Source of the DNA: Malachius bipustulatus
Lineage: Eukaryota > Arthropoda > Insecta > Coleoptera > Melyridae
Assembly: GCA_910589415.1 (NCBI GenBank)
Contig: OU342631.1
Coordinates: 18,910,001 to 18,974,000, forward strand
Length of the DNA: 64,000 nt
Direction: 5' to 3'
Shown here: one piece after another, positions 38,110-51,200 of the stretch
Position numbering within the stretch: position 1 is the stretch's first letter
Layout of the letters: every line of letters begins with the position of its first letter
Translations under genes and position numbers: made by a program
The notes under the pieces: generated by a model
The model's database searches: none
Seen by the model: the letters and a program-made list of their open reading frames with translations, nothing else
What the model was told of the DNA's origin: nothing

Positions 38110-41100
38110 CTAATAATATTAAGTTTAGTATAAAGGGTTGTATCTTTAATATTGCGACAAAATTTAAAGAGATATTTTTAGTGGTGAAAAATGAAAAAAA
38201 AAATCAACGTGTGTCCGTGTGGCGGAGCCAGGTTAGTTGCTGTATTTTTGGCACAATTATTTAATTTTGAAAAGAAAAAGAAATTATAATTAAATTATAC
38301 CTTTCACAGTCGATGCGAGAAATCATTAATTGCCGAAGAAAATGATATTTCATAATAAGCGGGAGTCGATAAAATTGCCCAATTATGAAACACTGTGCAA
38401 TTATTAATCTTTAAGCAATATTAAGCGTTTTGAATGAAAAGCAAGCGACTTAACTGGACCAAAAAAACAACCACCATGGCGAAGTTTTCTTACGCTAGCT
38501 GAATTTTTTACTGTAACGCTGACTGAAGAACGATTGGTAAACTCGGATAAATCACATGGTTGCCATTTCCATGTCAGGAGGCACCTAGCAAATAAAAGTC
38601 GAAGCGGCAACACTCCAGGGAAAAAATAGATTTTGAAACCCGAGAAAGCGTAATTTATTTGGAAAGAAGTTTAGAAACCAAAAAGTCAGTGGTGTTTCGG
38701 GGACCGAAGAAAACGGACAGGGTTCGACGCGATTCATTAATTCGATTAATGAACCACAGGAAAATTCCTAAAGCACTATACAAAAATTTCCTCGCTCTTG
38801 AAGTAAAAATTTCAATTTAAATCCCTTCATGCACTTTTGAATAGCGAACACTTTCGAATTCTATTAAAGCGCAAATACCTAATAGGCATTGAGAGTATAT
38901 GGAAAGCGCAGAGAACGAAACATAAAAATAAGTGATATTATTGAATTTTTGAACTAACTCCTAACAATTATTATTAAATTAAATGAAAATAGGATAAATA
39001 ATGAAAAGTGGCGATGAGGAAGGAAACGTTATTTCCATCCGTTGGCAGGGTGTTTAGTGGAATTTAGAAAAGGAAAAAATCCCACTCCTGCACTGTATAA
39101 AATAAGTCGTTGAGATTTATGGGTGACGATTTATCAGACGGAGTAGAATCTTGCCAACTTTCATCGGACAGGATAGTTTCGGCCCTAAACTAATTGCTCC
39201 CTCCCACCCTATTAATAACCCAAACTAGACGTCTTCATTAAATATATAGAGGGGATTGAATTACCCTTCATTTGTTAATGCCGGCTTTTGAACGATGAGT
39301 AGATTCATTAGGTCAGCTCCATGGACCGCAATAATTGTAAGCTCGGTGTTCCCGGGGTATCGTTACCGGAGCTTTAATGAGTTCTCCGCTAACCTAACGC
39401 CGGGAACTGGAAAAATTATCCGACGGAAATTCAATTCAATCCTTCGCTTCCTATAAAATCGGTATTGCGGGATAAAATCCTGAATATATTTCAGGTTAAG
39501 CTGATAAAAAACTCTTCAGCTTCTACATTGTTGTATAATTTTTATTCATCTGTCGCGGAGAAAACTAGATCAATATTATAATTTGTGAAAAACAAAAAAT
39601 AAAACGACCGGGAAACGTTTAATAACGGTCTATTAGAATCTCCTCATGAAAGAGTATCGAAGTTAAATATTTAAATTTATCAGAGAAAAAACGTGAATCG
39701 ATCAGTCTAGGTTGAGGTAATGCCAAAGAGGCTCATTAAAATCGCTCGGTAGATGGAAAAACGAAACAGCAACATTACTTTGGCTTATACACGGATCGGA
39801 CCATTAGAAACTTTCCTACTACAGCAACAAGAGGAAGTAAAAAAACTTAGTTTAATCGTAAAAAGGAAATAACTTCAACTCTAACTCCAACTCTACTTCC
39901 TATACCCGAACATATAGCAAAAACAACACAATTCCACATAAGGCAAATAGAACAAAGCAAACAATAGAAAAAGATACACGCAATAATAGATTATTCCAGA
40001 AAGTTTTCAGTAAATTAAGCAACTACTCTGAAGTTTAGAGTGGAAGCTTAAAACCTGGAAGGAAGAGCTCTGGAACGAAAATTACCGACAAGAGAAGATT
40101 ACGTTTGTCATTGAAACAGTCTGGCAGCGCAATTGATTCCATTCACAGTCGTCTCGCAAATTAGCAATTGGTTTAATTAAAACAGATTATGAGTGCAATG
40201 AATTCAGAACTTCGGATGTTCAGATTCGGGATATGAAGGCGCGAGCACTTTAGAAACTCCCGGGCGTTTGTGAGATAATTAAAATATTGACATTGTTGAC
40301 TGTTCCAATAGCGCGGCCATAAAATCTTAAGAACCTCAATAAAATTTTCAGCAGGGAGGAAATTACCATCGCGGACATCGGGCCTCGTAAACCTAGAAAT
40401 GTTTGATGTTGATGAGACATTTCTGTTCTTTGCTCATTAGGTTATAACAAATTGGTCCAAAAGCACTGTTATTTTGGATTCATCTTAATATAATTGGACA
40501 AAAAGTGCGATTATGCAAATTCTGTTATTTTTTCTCTTTATAAAATTGGAGATATCTTCTCGATATTCATTATTCTCAATTTACCTGCTGGCGAAACGTA
40601 GAACTTTGCAAATTTTTGTCATGTCTGACTAATAATCCCGCGGGCACCTAAAAACAAATTTAATTAAAGTTGAGGAAAAGTCACATCAATGAAAAGTTGC
40701 ATCGTGATCCGCGTTTATACCTTCTTTACAACCCGGGGTTAATTAAATTCAGGGATGACGTGAAAGTGGCATTTAATTATTATTAGTCAGTTAATAAAAT
40801 TTAATTAAAAAGGGACCGGAATGATCTTTTTTTTGCAGCAAGGCGTTAAAGTAACTGAACGCGAACTTTTCGCATATTCTCACAGTAACGTTGAGGGTAT
40901 AAAAAAGAACGGGCCAATTATCTAAAATCAAAATTTTCATAACACGGCAACCTTCGCTCATAACACAACCCGCTTATGAAACCAGAAACCAGAAATATAT
41001 ATAAAGACCCCACTTTCGTTGGTATTTCCTTCTATAAATATTGAATTTACAAGTCCCGGGATCATTGTTACAAAAACTGTTTCCCAACAACACTTCATAA

Positions 41101-41618
41101 AAACATTAATTAAATTAACAGGAATTTAAAATGTTTAAACAGGGATTATATTTCCAAACAGGATACCATAAATCGATTTTTGATACTGAAACTTTCCCAA
41201 TTAGCTAACCAGAAACATAAATTCTTATTGAGTGGTTTTCATTAAAAAAATCATAACATTGCGTAGGGAAACTTTATACACATATTTTCCAATAGCAGTT
41301 TGGTACTTTTTATAGGAAGTATAAGATAAAAAATTTTAATAAGAACTTTCAATTTAATTCACTAAAAAAATTACAAAATTTTGAAGCAAACTACAGAGAT
41401 GTTTCGGCTCGATTTTCAGCTCATCAGTCTGCCGTATCAATATCAACCAAAAATACGCTAGGAGAAAAGTGTAATGCCGATCAGAGACGGGACGCTGTAT
41501 CGATCCATTGACGTAATTTGATTCATCGAGATCGTCGTGGCTTACATAGCGCGTTGCCATCTAGCGATTAAAAGTTCAACTCAATAAAAACACAGAGGCT
41601 GCTATAATTTTTCACTAA
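38110..41618. other. intron-like non-coding sequence
   Basis: No gene. The hairpin TTCATTAAT-TCG-ATTAATGAA at 38733..38753 contains homeodomain-like ATTA cores. A moderately GC-richer, low-repeat patch near 39120..39480 could be a conserved non-coding element. Confidence 0.4.
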
Positions 41619-41766
41619 AGGCCGTTCATTAAAAAAGGGAAATTGCTCATTCGACCAATGACCATAGATATTGAGCCATCCAAAAGTTTTTTTTTCCTGT
41701 AATTGAATCTTAAAAAGCAACAAACTCATTGGTTAATGAGCAATTTGCTCTTTCAATGAACGGCCT
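41619..41766. mobile_element. MITE-like inverted-repeat element
   Basis: Arms of about 40 bp begin with AGGCCGTTCATT on each strand. They share AATTGCTCATT and ACCAATGA at matching positions, with a few mismatches. Total length 148 bp, with an AT-rich centre and no coding capacity. It is a classic short non-autonomous DNA transposon shape. Confidence 0.78.
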
Positions 41767-43929
41767 GGAAATAACTGAAAAATGGTACCAAAAACCATAT
41801 CCATTCTAATATGTCCTTAAAAATGTTAACTGGTCTCAATTCTCACTGTTCTCGTTCCTCATCCTCGTTCATCCTATTAATTTCCAGTCCATTCGCGACT
41901 TTTCATCAAACGAAAGGCTATTTTTGTATACCTATGTACATTTTAGACTTTCTACTATAATGAAACATTCATCTCCAAAGGCGTTGTGAGTAAAAATAGA
42001 ATTACGTCCTAGTTTGTTACAATATCACATTATGAAAGACAACAATACTACGGGATTTCGAGGAGATACTCGTCTAAGTATAGTGACCACGTCCGACGGC
42101 GTTAATCTTCGTTGATCTGACGTGTATCGTTCAACGTATAGTAAAACTGTTGCCAGGAATAAATAAATAATGAAGTCGTAGTTTAATGATAATGTAAAGT
42201 AATTTTTTTCGCGGATCTATTGCGTGTAATTTAGAAAACCTTAATAAAAGAGATATTAATAGAACTGGACAGTTGTAGAAGCGGGCGATGCAGGATTTTG
42301 TGGAGCCCTCCATCAGGGATGGGTGCATGGTATCAAATCTAGCCGGACAGATTCAAGATATTCAAAATTACAGGTTTATTTCTCAGTTAGGTCATTTAAC
42401 ATGTATTTAAGCCAGTTTTCTTGTATACTTCCAAATACTTACTAACATTATTGTAACGTTACTATCTAGAAGCCAATGATGTGAGCTGGTTACGATAAAA
42501 ATCGGGATCGCCTGTTGCGATCAGGAGAACCGTCACCAGTGGGATATCAGAAACCGTGCGCAACTCCGACTGAGCCTTGGAGAGTTTTTTTTTTTTGGTC
42601 TAGTGCGCCTTGTATGGTCATGGTACGCTCTAAATTTTTTCATCATAATTAATTCCGAAGTTGGAACAAGATAACTTGCACTCAAAGCGCACTTGCAGTA
42701 GCAAGAAACAGACTATAAATTGCTTTCTATAAATCAAGGTAAGATGTAACAAATTAAAAAGAAACTGAATATAAAAAAATCATACAAAACACAATCTCAC
42801 GTGCAGAAAAATATACAAATATATTCAAGGAGCCTTAAGTGTGATAAGTCTGTCTGCGTTAAAAAAAGACAGTAAGTAATGAGGAGAAAAATTTATTCAT
42901 CCTAAATTATAATAAAAATGAATTGAATAAATTAGTTGCTTATAATTATTCCAATGCGTCTTTCTCGATGATGTAATTTTTCACGTTTCTTTGGGAATCG
43001 ATTAGAATTTCAAATTACCCATTTTTCAGCTTTTCGATTTCGAGTTTGTCCACTGATCGATTAGTCAAATTACAAGCGGGATCGTCCGATTGTCCCGCAA
43101 GCCAGGACGAGCCGGAATAACAGAATCATTATCAATTTTTTAATAATGCTTTCCAGCTGTTTGAGCGTCTATAAATTTCGGCATTAATCCGTGTAGTTCT
43201 AATCTAACCTCGCGGTCTTTTATTATGCCATTTCAACTAATTATACGACTCTGTCCGGGGATTTATCTTTGTCTCTTTTGTAATTATAAGAATGGTCCGC
43301 AGTTAGGTATTTGCTCGCGTGTTTACTGCTTTTTCAAGTCGAATGACACATGGCTCTCAGCTCTTATAATTTCCACACACCCACGCACGCCTTGTCCCGA
43401 CACTTAAATTGATTGTCAGGTATTTAAATATGTCTTTAATGCGAGTATTGAACTTATTGCAACCGTGCAAGTAAGTAAGCTGTCGCTGTTTGCAGAACGT
43501 CAGCTTTTATTGCTAAATTTATGACTAAAAAAACCCTGGCTGTTGTTTTCTCTTGCTGTTGTTTTGTCTTTCTGTTGTATTATTAAAAACCATTCACAGT
43601 GTTCACGTAGTCACGTACAAGTTTTATTTATGTCCATTCATTGGCAGCCATGAGGAAGTGAGGCATACTTTGTACTTGAATTTCTTGCTGCAACATACCC
43701 TTCAGACTTTTTGACAGTGTTAACGTTGCAAGTCGCGTTAATTCATTCCAGTTCGAAGTTCTCTTGGTCGACAGAAAAAATAAGGAAAAAAAGAAGCACC
43801 AGAAAAGAATCAAGTCGGATTAAACTAATTTTAATAAAAGCTGACATGACTGTTGCCAGTTATGTTGTCAGAAGTAAAGTTGTTGTCATTGTTCAAGGCA
43901 AGGCAAGTCAATTCTGATTTTGTTGGGTA
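41767..43929. other. non-coding, no recognised gene
   Basis: A GC-richer patch lies near 43060..43120. The minus-strand frame at 43628..43813 is followed by ATAAATAAA but has no recognisable domain, so I do not call a gene. Confidence 0.35.
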
Positions 43930-44370
43930 TACGATCTTTCAATTTAAGTAAGGTAAAATTTTAAGACATGTTTCTTGAGTCAGAAAAATCATTTTCAATT
44001 TTTACTCAGATCAGGAATGATTTTACGAAAAAAATCAGGTCAGGTCAGTTTCTTTCTACAGGATGAATGTTTGGTCAAAATTTCATAGTTGATTGTAAGG
44101 AAAAAGTTGAGTAAGATAATCTTTTCAATGTTCAATAGATCAGGTAAGATTTTATGAAAAAAAGTGTCTTTGTATACCTACGGGATAAATAATTTTGTCA
44201 AAATCTTGGAGTAGATTTTAAGATGAGGTCGCGTCTTTGTATGGAAAAAAATTGGACCAAGAAAATTGATTTTGGTAAAAAGATGAAGTATTACAGTATG
44301 ATAATTTCAATTCAACTCAAGTCAGGCAAAATTTCGTGAAATAAATAAGTTTCGCCGTCGGGGATACAGA
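43930..44370. repeat. degenerate tandem repeat, unit about 120-170 bp
   Basis: A segment like TTCAAT(T/G)TN...CAGATCAGG.A..ATTTTA.GAAAAAAA recurs near 43936, 43994, 44128 and 44305. It is followed by GGATGAAT..TTGGTCAAAATTTCATAG-type text near 44062 and GGATAAATAATTTTGTCAAAATCTTGGAG near 44182. The block includes TCAGGTCAGGTCAG, the complement of the CTGACCTGACCTGA string in the 15-kb array. Confidence 0.58.
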
Positions 44371-44557
44371 GACTCAGACAAGGCTAGTTTCATCATCAAA
44401 CCTGGTCTCAAAAAAAATTCAATATCAACTAGGTAGGTCATATTGAACAAAACCATGTAAGAAAAAATCAGTTGGACGCATTTGGTCGAATAAAAATCTC
44501 AAATCAGATTTCATATCAATTTTATCGAATTTATTGCACAATCAGGCTAATGAAGTC

Positions 44558-44679
44558 TAAAGGCGCCCACAGACTGCGTTTTTGTTTCACTGTTTTGTTC
44601 GACGAAAACGACGAAATCAGGAGAGACTTGTTTGTCGAACAAAACAGCGAAACAAAGACGAAGTCTGTGAGCTCCTTTA
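44558..44679. mobile_element. MITE-like inverted-repeat element
   Basis: Ends read TAAAGGCGCCCACAGACTGC on the plus strand and TAAAGGAGCTCACAGACTTC on the minus strand. The arms run about 45 bp, including TTTGTTTC.CTGTTTTGTTCGAC, around a centre of about 30 bp. Total 122 bp. Overlapping plus-strand frames are artefacts of the element. Confidence 0.78.
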
Positions 44680-44949
44680 CTATAGACTTGCGCTGATTCA
44701 GAATTTTAGAGACCCAGCACCGAAAATTAAGCCCTTTGAAGACTCATGTCATATTCGATCGGTAAGCTTGAAGCTTGGGTACTTATTGAACTCTCCCGTA
44801 CTTATTAGCCATTGAAACCAAGCCCAAAACTATAAGCATAACTGTGGTCATGACGACAGTAAACTGTCGGGAACTCCATTTAGATTTGAGAATTCAAGAT
44901 TTTACCTTCTAATTTGACACTGGAATTCAAATTTTCAATTTTTTTTTTA

Positions 44950-45222
44950 TACAGGCTGGTTGGTAACTGCGACAGCCAAAATCGAACGAAATGTATAAAA
45001 GAAATATCTTTCCAAGATCATACGTTTAGGAAATATTTCCAAAAATGTGAAACTATGGCTGCAATAAAAATATGTTTTATTCAGTAGCAGAAGAATAATT
45101 TTGGAAATATTTCCTACACGAGGTCTGATCTTGAAAAAAATTATTCCCTTTTTCATGCTTAAAATACGATTTTACACATTATGACGTTTCATTTTGGCTG
45201 TCCAGTTACCAAACACCCTGTA
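44950..45222. mobile_element. MITE-like element with TACAGG termini and TA flanks
   Basis: Termini TACAGGCTGGTTGGTAACTG (plus, 44950) and TACAGGGTGTTTGGTAACTG (minus, 45222) continue into ACAGCCAAAAT. The inverted symmetry goes on internally (AAGATCA.AC...TAGGAAATATTTCC with its complement), so most of the 273 bp is one long hairpin. TA flanks both ends (44948-44949 and 45223-45224), consistent with a TA target-site duplication. No transposase. Confidence 0.78.
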
Positions 45223-48105
45223 TATTATACTTATGTATTTAGTTCTACTGCATCAGTAGTAAGTAATCAGTAACTAATTATCCTTATACCAGCGCGTTAT
45301 ACCTGTAGATATCGCGATAACCGCAACCCATACATTTTCTTAATTACATCCAGCTTCCAGCACTTAATTCTTTGATTACTTAATCTAAAGCCTTCGATTG
45401 AGTTGACACTGAAATATCGAAGACAACTAATGAATCGTTAAGTTCTGGAATGCAACCGCGAGTAATAATGCAATAAAAGGACAACTTAATAGACAAATAG
45501 GAACAAGCGAACTGTCAACAGCAAAGTCGTGAACGTTCACGCACGTATGCCAGCCATGTGGTTATGTGTAGTTGTGCAGTAGTTATTTATTGGAAGCACA
45601 TATAGGTCAATTCAATTGATATCAGAACGCAGTTTAATACACTGACGATTATTATTCCGGTCAGCTACCGGTTAATAATCCTCGTCGTGCATTGATTGCG
45701 TAACAGTTGGCTTGGCTTGGCTCGAAGAAGAGTCTTGCTTGGATGGATCGAAGAGGAGACGACAAGCATTGTCTGGCTGTTTGTGCGTGACACTTCTATG
45801 ATCCGCTGAAAACATGTCACGTCTTGGTGCACAGTCAATTTATTCAACAGCTGTTGAAGCAAAAGCGTATTTGCATCTTTGTACTTACTCAGGTACCTAT
45901 ATGGCTATATGTCTTCGTTTATATGGCTGAAGCCAGTGCATGCAAAAAAAGCATGTATGTCACGAATACTTGCAGAAATTTGGGGTAAAATTACCAAAAA
46001 CAACCATTCTGAGGGACCGGATTAAAAATCCAAACTGACAGGGTGCGAATCATTGAATTGGTCATCGTGCTTTTCCTTTGATATCTCAAAATCTTGTATA
46101 AATACAAAATGAAAGGAATTGGTAAAGATGAAAATATATTTTTCTTAAATTCCACCATAAATCGTGGACAAAAAGTTGTTTCGATTTACGAACCCATGAA
46201 GAACAAATTGTAGTCTGTACGAAAACTAAAGCAATATTATTGTTTCTGGTTTCTGATCTCATCAGTCTACAAAGAAGAAGAATCAATCCTTGCACCACAA
46301 TAAAATAAATAACTTTCCAAGACAGATTAGAAAGTTACGTATTGTTTACACCACATTTCTCTATCTATCTGGAACGTGTTTTTTCACTAAAACCGATCAA
46401 AACTTTAACAAAACAATACAAGAATGTGTCCGAGCATAAATTCAACTTTATCGCGATTTATCTTTGACCCAGATAGTCCCATATTTGAAACGATTAATAA
46501 AGTTGACGCGTACGGTGCGCGCTTTAAATTTGCGATCTGCAACGACAAAACTCCGGACCATTTTTCAACGACATGACGTCCCGAGCGGGAGATTTTTTCC
46601 TTATAACGTAATGGAAAGCTGACAGGTCTTCTAAATGGAGGAAAGGCTCACTAAAGGATACAAGAGTGCATATTGTAGGAGATATTGATCGACAGCAACC
46701 TCTTTATGTAAATAAAGAAGCTCGACTTGGAAGTTAGTCGAGATTACAGGCCCTCTCATTGTACATTTTCAAGATTACGGAGGCACTGATCTACCGATTT
46801 TTAACTGTAATTTGCCGAATATATATACTTCAAGAAAAAAAGGGAGCTACTTTAGTGAAAACGTAAGTTTTCTTTACATCGTTTCCTCTTGATTGAAACC
46901 TACACCCCATTCGTAACTGAAGCCTTGGTAATAATTCAGATAAGGTACAATGAGGCTTTGATTTCCACTAAAAACACAATGAGTTATGGAGAGAATAAGA
47001 ACTCTTCAAGAAGAATTGATTCAAATTTGCATGTAAAATGTAACCTTTCACTCACCTCCTAGATAAAAAAAAAATTCTGCTCTATATCAAAAAGCATTCT
47101 TTTGAATTTGAAACTCTGTTTCCAAAGACATACGCAGTCGCTTCCGAAGGACTATTTTAATACTAATTCTGAGCTCTGGCTGATATTTAAGGAAGATCGT
47201 TTGAATAAACCGAACGACACCTCCGAGTGTCTTTTCCACATTGTCTGCCAATCCGGGAAAGCAAATTCTGTTATCAGGAGTCGTCTAGTGCGAGATTAAG
47301 CCGCTCCATTTAATCTTAGCAAAGTCAGTTGTGGGTTTCAGGTTTCCTTTAAGCCAAGGCGACATGGACCGTTAATCCTGTTATGATAAGCACAGGCAGT
47401 GGGTGCGAAAACACTATCAGAGCATGACGAAGTAAACAAAACAATTCGAGACCGTCTAAATTGGCCCCACTTTACTCCCGTGCAGTATTTACATGCGGTT
47501 TAAGCGAATTCTTGTGGTAATTTTTTATTCATCGAGCTATTTTAGATTGTTATCCCCCGCAGGGGAGCGTCTCAAGGAGAGATGAGGTTCCAGCTTCCAA
47601 TCGCACGAACGGTGTACGTATACAATAAACCTCTGAAGCATCCTGATCCCGCGATTTCGATTTAATTTAGTCTGGATGTTGGATTTTTTACAAGAGATTT
47701 TCATTAAAGCAACTCTTACAAAAGATGTTTTGAAAAGAAAATTGAGACTTAGAAAACTTCTAATTACAAAAAATACAGAAATTGTTTTTTTTTCGAAATA
47801 ACTTCACGGATAACAATAGTATACATGGTGAAAAGAAAACCATGGCGGGTGCAAGTATTTTCAAAATTTTTCTTGTATTACCTAAAATAACTCACATGTT
47901 TAGAGACGTGTCCAAGTAAACTAAATAAGGAGATTGTTAAGTTGTTTCTAAATGAAAGGGACGCCTATATAAGATAATTTTTGTTGATTATTAGATCTTG
48001 GGCTATTACTTTCATAAACTAAATTTAAAATTTATTCAAAATTAAAAAGTTAACTGGCATCCCATAACTTCCCTTTCCTTTTTCTGTTAAAGCGGGAAGA
48101 GAGTG
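45223..48105. other. non-coding, no recognised gene
   Basis: A GC-richer patch near 46505..46600 (GACGCGTACGGTGCGCGC, ATGACGTC) may be regulatory. Otherwise unremarkable. Confidence 0.35.
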
Positions 48106-48266
48106 ACACGTTAGCGTAGAACAATCTGGCTCCTAGGTAGCTTGATCTCTCTATTTCAAAGTGTCAGAGAAAAAATACCTATTCAAAATTTGCTACCTTC
48201 ATCTCCTTTTTCTCATACCCACACAGTTTGGGTCTACAGTTTCTTTTCTCTCTCGCCACCCCCACC
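48106..48266 (+). repeat. dispersed repeat, copy B
   Basis: Second copy of the family at 17228..17395, in the same orientation and about 30.9 kb away. It keeps ACAATCTGGCTCCTAG, CTTGATCTCTCTATTT, TTGCTACCTTCATCTC and the terminal TCTCTCGCCACCCCCA. A 4-bp insertion (GTAG) follows the first block. No open frame attributable to a protein. Confidence 0.75.
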
Positions 48267-51200
48267 ACCTTTCTAGTTTTCATTGCCAGACTGGCTATGC
48301 CTACCAAACGACCAACGACCGTCTTGTATACTGGACAACTAACGCCAAGAAATATATCTGGAGGTTCTATCTCGAGTTCTATCTAGATCTATATAGAACA
48401 TCGATAACAGACCAGAAACAGCAGACTTTTCTAGATAGTTCCTTGCAAGAATAAATTTTGTTCGGTAACATAAAAACCTAAAGTTATTAGAAAAACAAAG
48501 TTGGAAAGCCGCTGGCAGAAAACTCTGAAATTGGAAGACTATCTTCTCCCCTCTGATGACAGATAAATAAAATCGATTCTTTTCACTGGTTACAACGTAT
48601 AATTCGTAACAACAGAAGACGCCCGATTTGTAGGGCTCGGAGGAAGTGGAAGTAGTCGGATGGTGTATCAGCCAGAGCTCGGTTGTTAGACAAGCTGACG
48701 CCGTAATCAACTCAAATAAGGGCTTCCGTTATCGGGGCAACATCTAACGCGAGTAATCAAGTTATCAAGAGGGACGTGCCACGGCAGACCCCGGGGCCCC
48801 AATCGTGACCTCCACAATAAACCTGCCGCAATTATCCACTACACTCGGACCCTCAAACAATCGCTTAACGCTAATACGATGTGACATCCATCGTCGACTC
48901 CGACGGGGCTCTTTCCGAGATGCTTCTGCTGGCTGCTGTTTGGAGATTAATTATGCGGTGAAATTCCTTTGATCCTGAGAGCTTTTCATGATGACATTAT
49001 TTATCGCGCGTTCTCGATGTTAATGCGATCGCGTATAAAAATTATAAATGACAGTGCGTCGCTAATGACTGTGTTTAACAACTTCTTGTGGTTAAGACGT
49101 TTTTATGGTCTTTAGTATTCCGTAAACATTGCGTTTGGTTCTCGAGAGCTTTACACTAATCCCGTGACTTCGGCAAAAAATCTAACGGCACAAATTATGC
49201 ATGTACGAACTGGTAAATACGGAATTAGTTTTTTTCTTACCTAAATAATTAACAAGCCACGAAACCTTATAATTTAATCTATGATGATGACATCGGTATT
49301 AACACGGGAAACCGGTAGTTTCTTTTTTCTAGATATGCAGACAAATTAATTAAATATTTACTATTATAGGTCTTTTTATTTCAACTTCTCTATGCCAGAA
49401 AATATTTTAAATATTTGCCGTTTATAGTTGTTGTAGGTAACTCATCGCAGCAGATTCTTCTCCATCTTCCATCTTCTACATAATCTTCTCCATCTGCACC
49501 TGGCGCCTAAATTAGATCGTCCCTTAACAGAAATGGTACGGTTATGGATGGTTATATAAAGCACCAAATAATCTAAAGTGGTTAATTTCCGATGCCAACA
49601 ATGTAAATAAATCGAAATATTTATAACTGATGAAGGCGACTAGGGATCTCAACCCATCCAATTTCTGCAGATCCGAGAGCGGTTTTGCGGTCAGTACAGT
49701 CGAATGATCAGTAGGTAACTACCCTTCGAATCAAGAGATATTTGGAACAGTTAATACCCAAACCAGGAGTCTAATTAAGTGCTAAAACGCCCCTCGTCAA
49801 ATTTCGCGTTGTGCTGTGCATATAAATCAATATTACTTTAATGCCAATGGTATCCATTTTTATTTTATTATTTTTTTCAACTTAAATTTTCATCCAAAAA
49901 CTGCTTTTCGAGTGGAATTGATAATGAAAATATGCCCGTTAAGGAGACCAATGAACTAAAAACGTCTGGAAGGAATATATATGTACTTCCAAACACTGCA
50001 CCGCCTGCATGGATGTGAATGGATACGGCGGACAAATCTAAAAAAAAAAGGAAAAACTTCGGGGATTCAAGTTAATAAGACGCAAATGCACTAATATTCA
50101 TGCCACATGGCAAAGCAATAATGAAGCAATTGAGATTTTGGGTTCTATCCGTCAACTGTCAATGTGAAAACTACGACATTGGGTTCTCAAAATTGCGACT
50201 CGACGACTTGAGCCGCAAACACCAGATAAACCGAATAGTCATCCCAGCAGTCCATGCTGACGTTGTTACACATTTGAACAAGACTCCCGCAACTCTCCCA
50301 ATGAGAACTGATCGCTTTCATAATATGTGATTGTGAGGTTATGTCGTATTGTTTACATGTGACGTCACAACATGGCTAACTTTCGTTCGAGCTTGACGTA
50401 AGACATAAGACCACAAGTAATTATTAAAGAAAATAAGCAAACCTTTTACGTATTTGTGGTATTTATGATTATAAATAGGCAATAGGTAAAACTGTGAGGT
50501 TAAGTCCTGCAGTTTACATATTACATAATGATGATTAACTTCAAGATATTAATAACAATTAATATTATTGACGAGAACAAATCGATAACACATGCGCGGA
50601 ACTGACACTAAAGTTGAACATCAGATGTTTCAAAGTCGAGTAAATAATATACTTGCGGGGAACTTCTAATAAGCTCCGCGCGTGTTTTTATAGGTGTTCC
50701 AAATATTTCGTTTCCCCGCGTAACGAGGTAAAAATAAACTGCGGAAAAAACAACACAAGAAGAGTTAAATAAACTGCTATAACGATTTTATTATCGATCC
50801 GAACGGTTTCACCCCGAGCCGTTTTCTTATCCTTATTACGACTGTCCACCACATGTTGTCCGTTGTCCCGCAACAAATATAGAAAATTCCGAGAGCGAGT
50901 GGAAATGCCAGCCAGATCGTTTGGCACGTCTCACCGTCTCAGTACATTGGCCTATCCCGATCGGCGTGATATACGACGGGAGATTCGCCGCGCTTTCATT
51001 TCAATAAATCGAAAAATGCCATTTCACTTTGTCCACACATCATTCAAATTGCCCCCGCTTGTTTGTCACCGGACGAGACGTCTTTCCGAAATAAAATACA
51101 ACGTCCATTCCGAACGCAATCGACTCGTATAATAGCCGACAACAATGAATCCTGGAAAATTGATTAGAGTCGATATTAGCGAAAAAAGACTATACCTACT

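Noticed and set aside
43628..43813. Minus-strand 61-codon frame followed by ATAAATAAA
   Set aside because: Looks like a terminal exon with a polyA signal, but the product is not recognised and AATAAA is frequent in AT-rich DNA.
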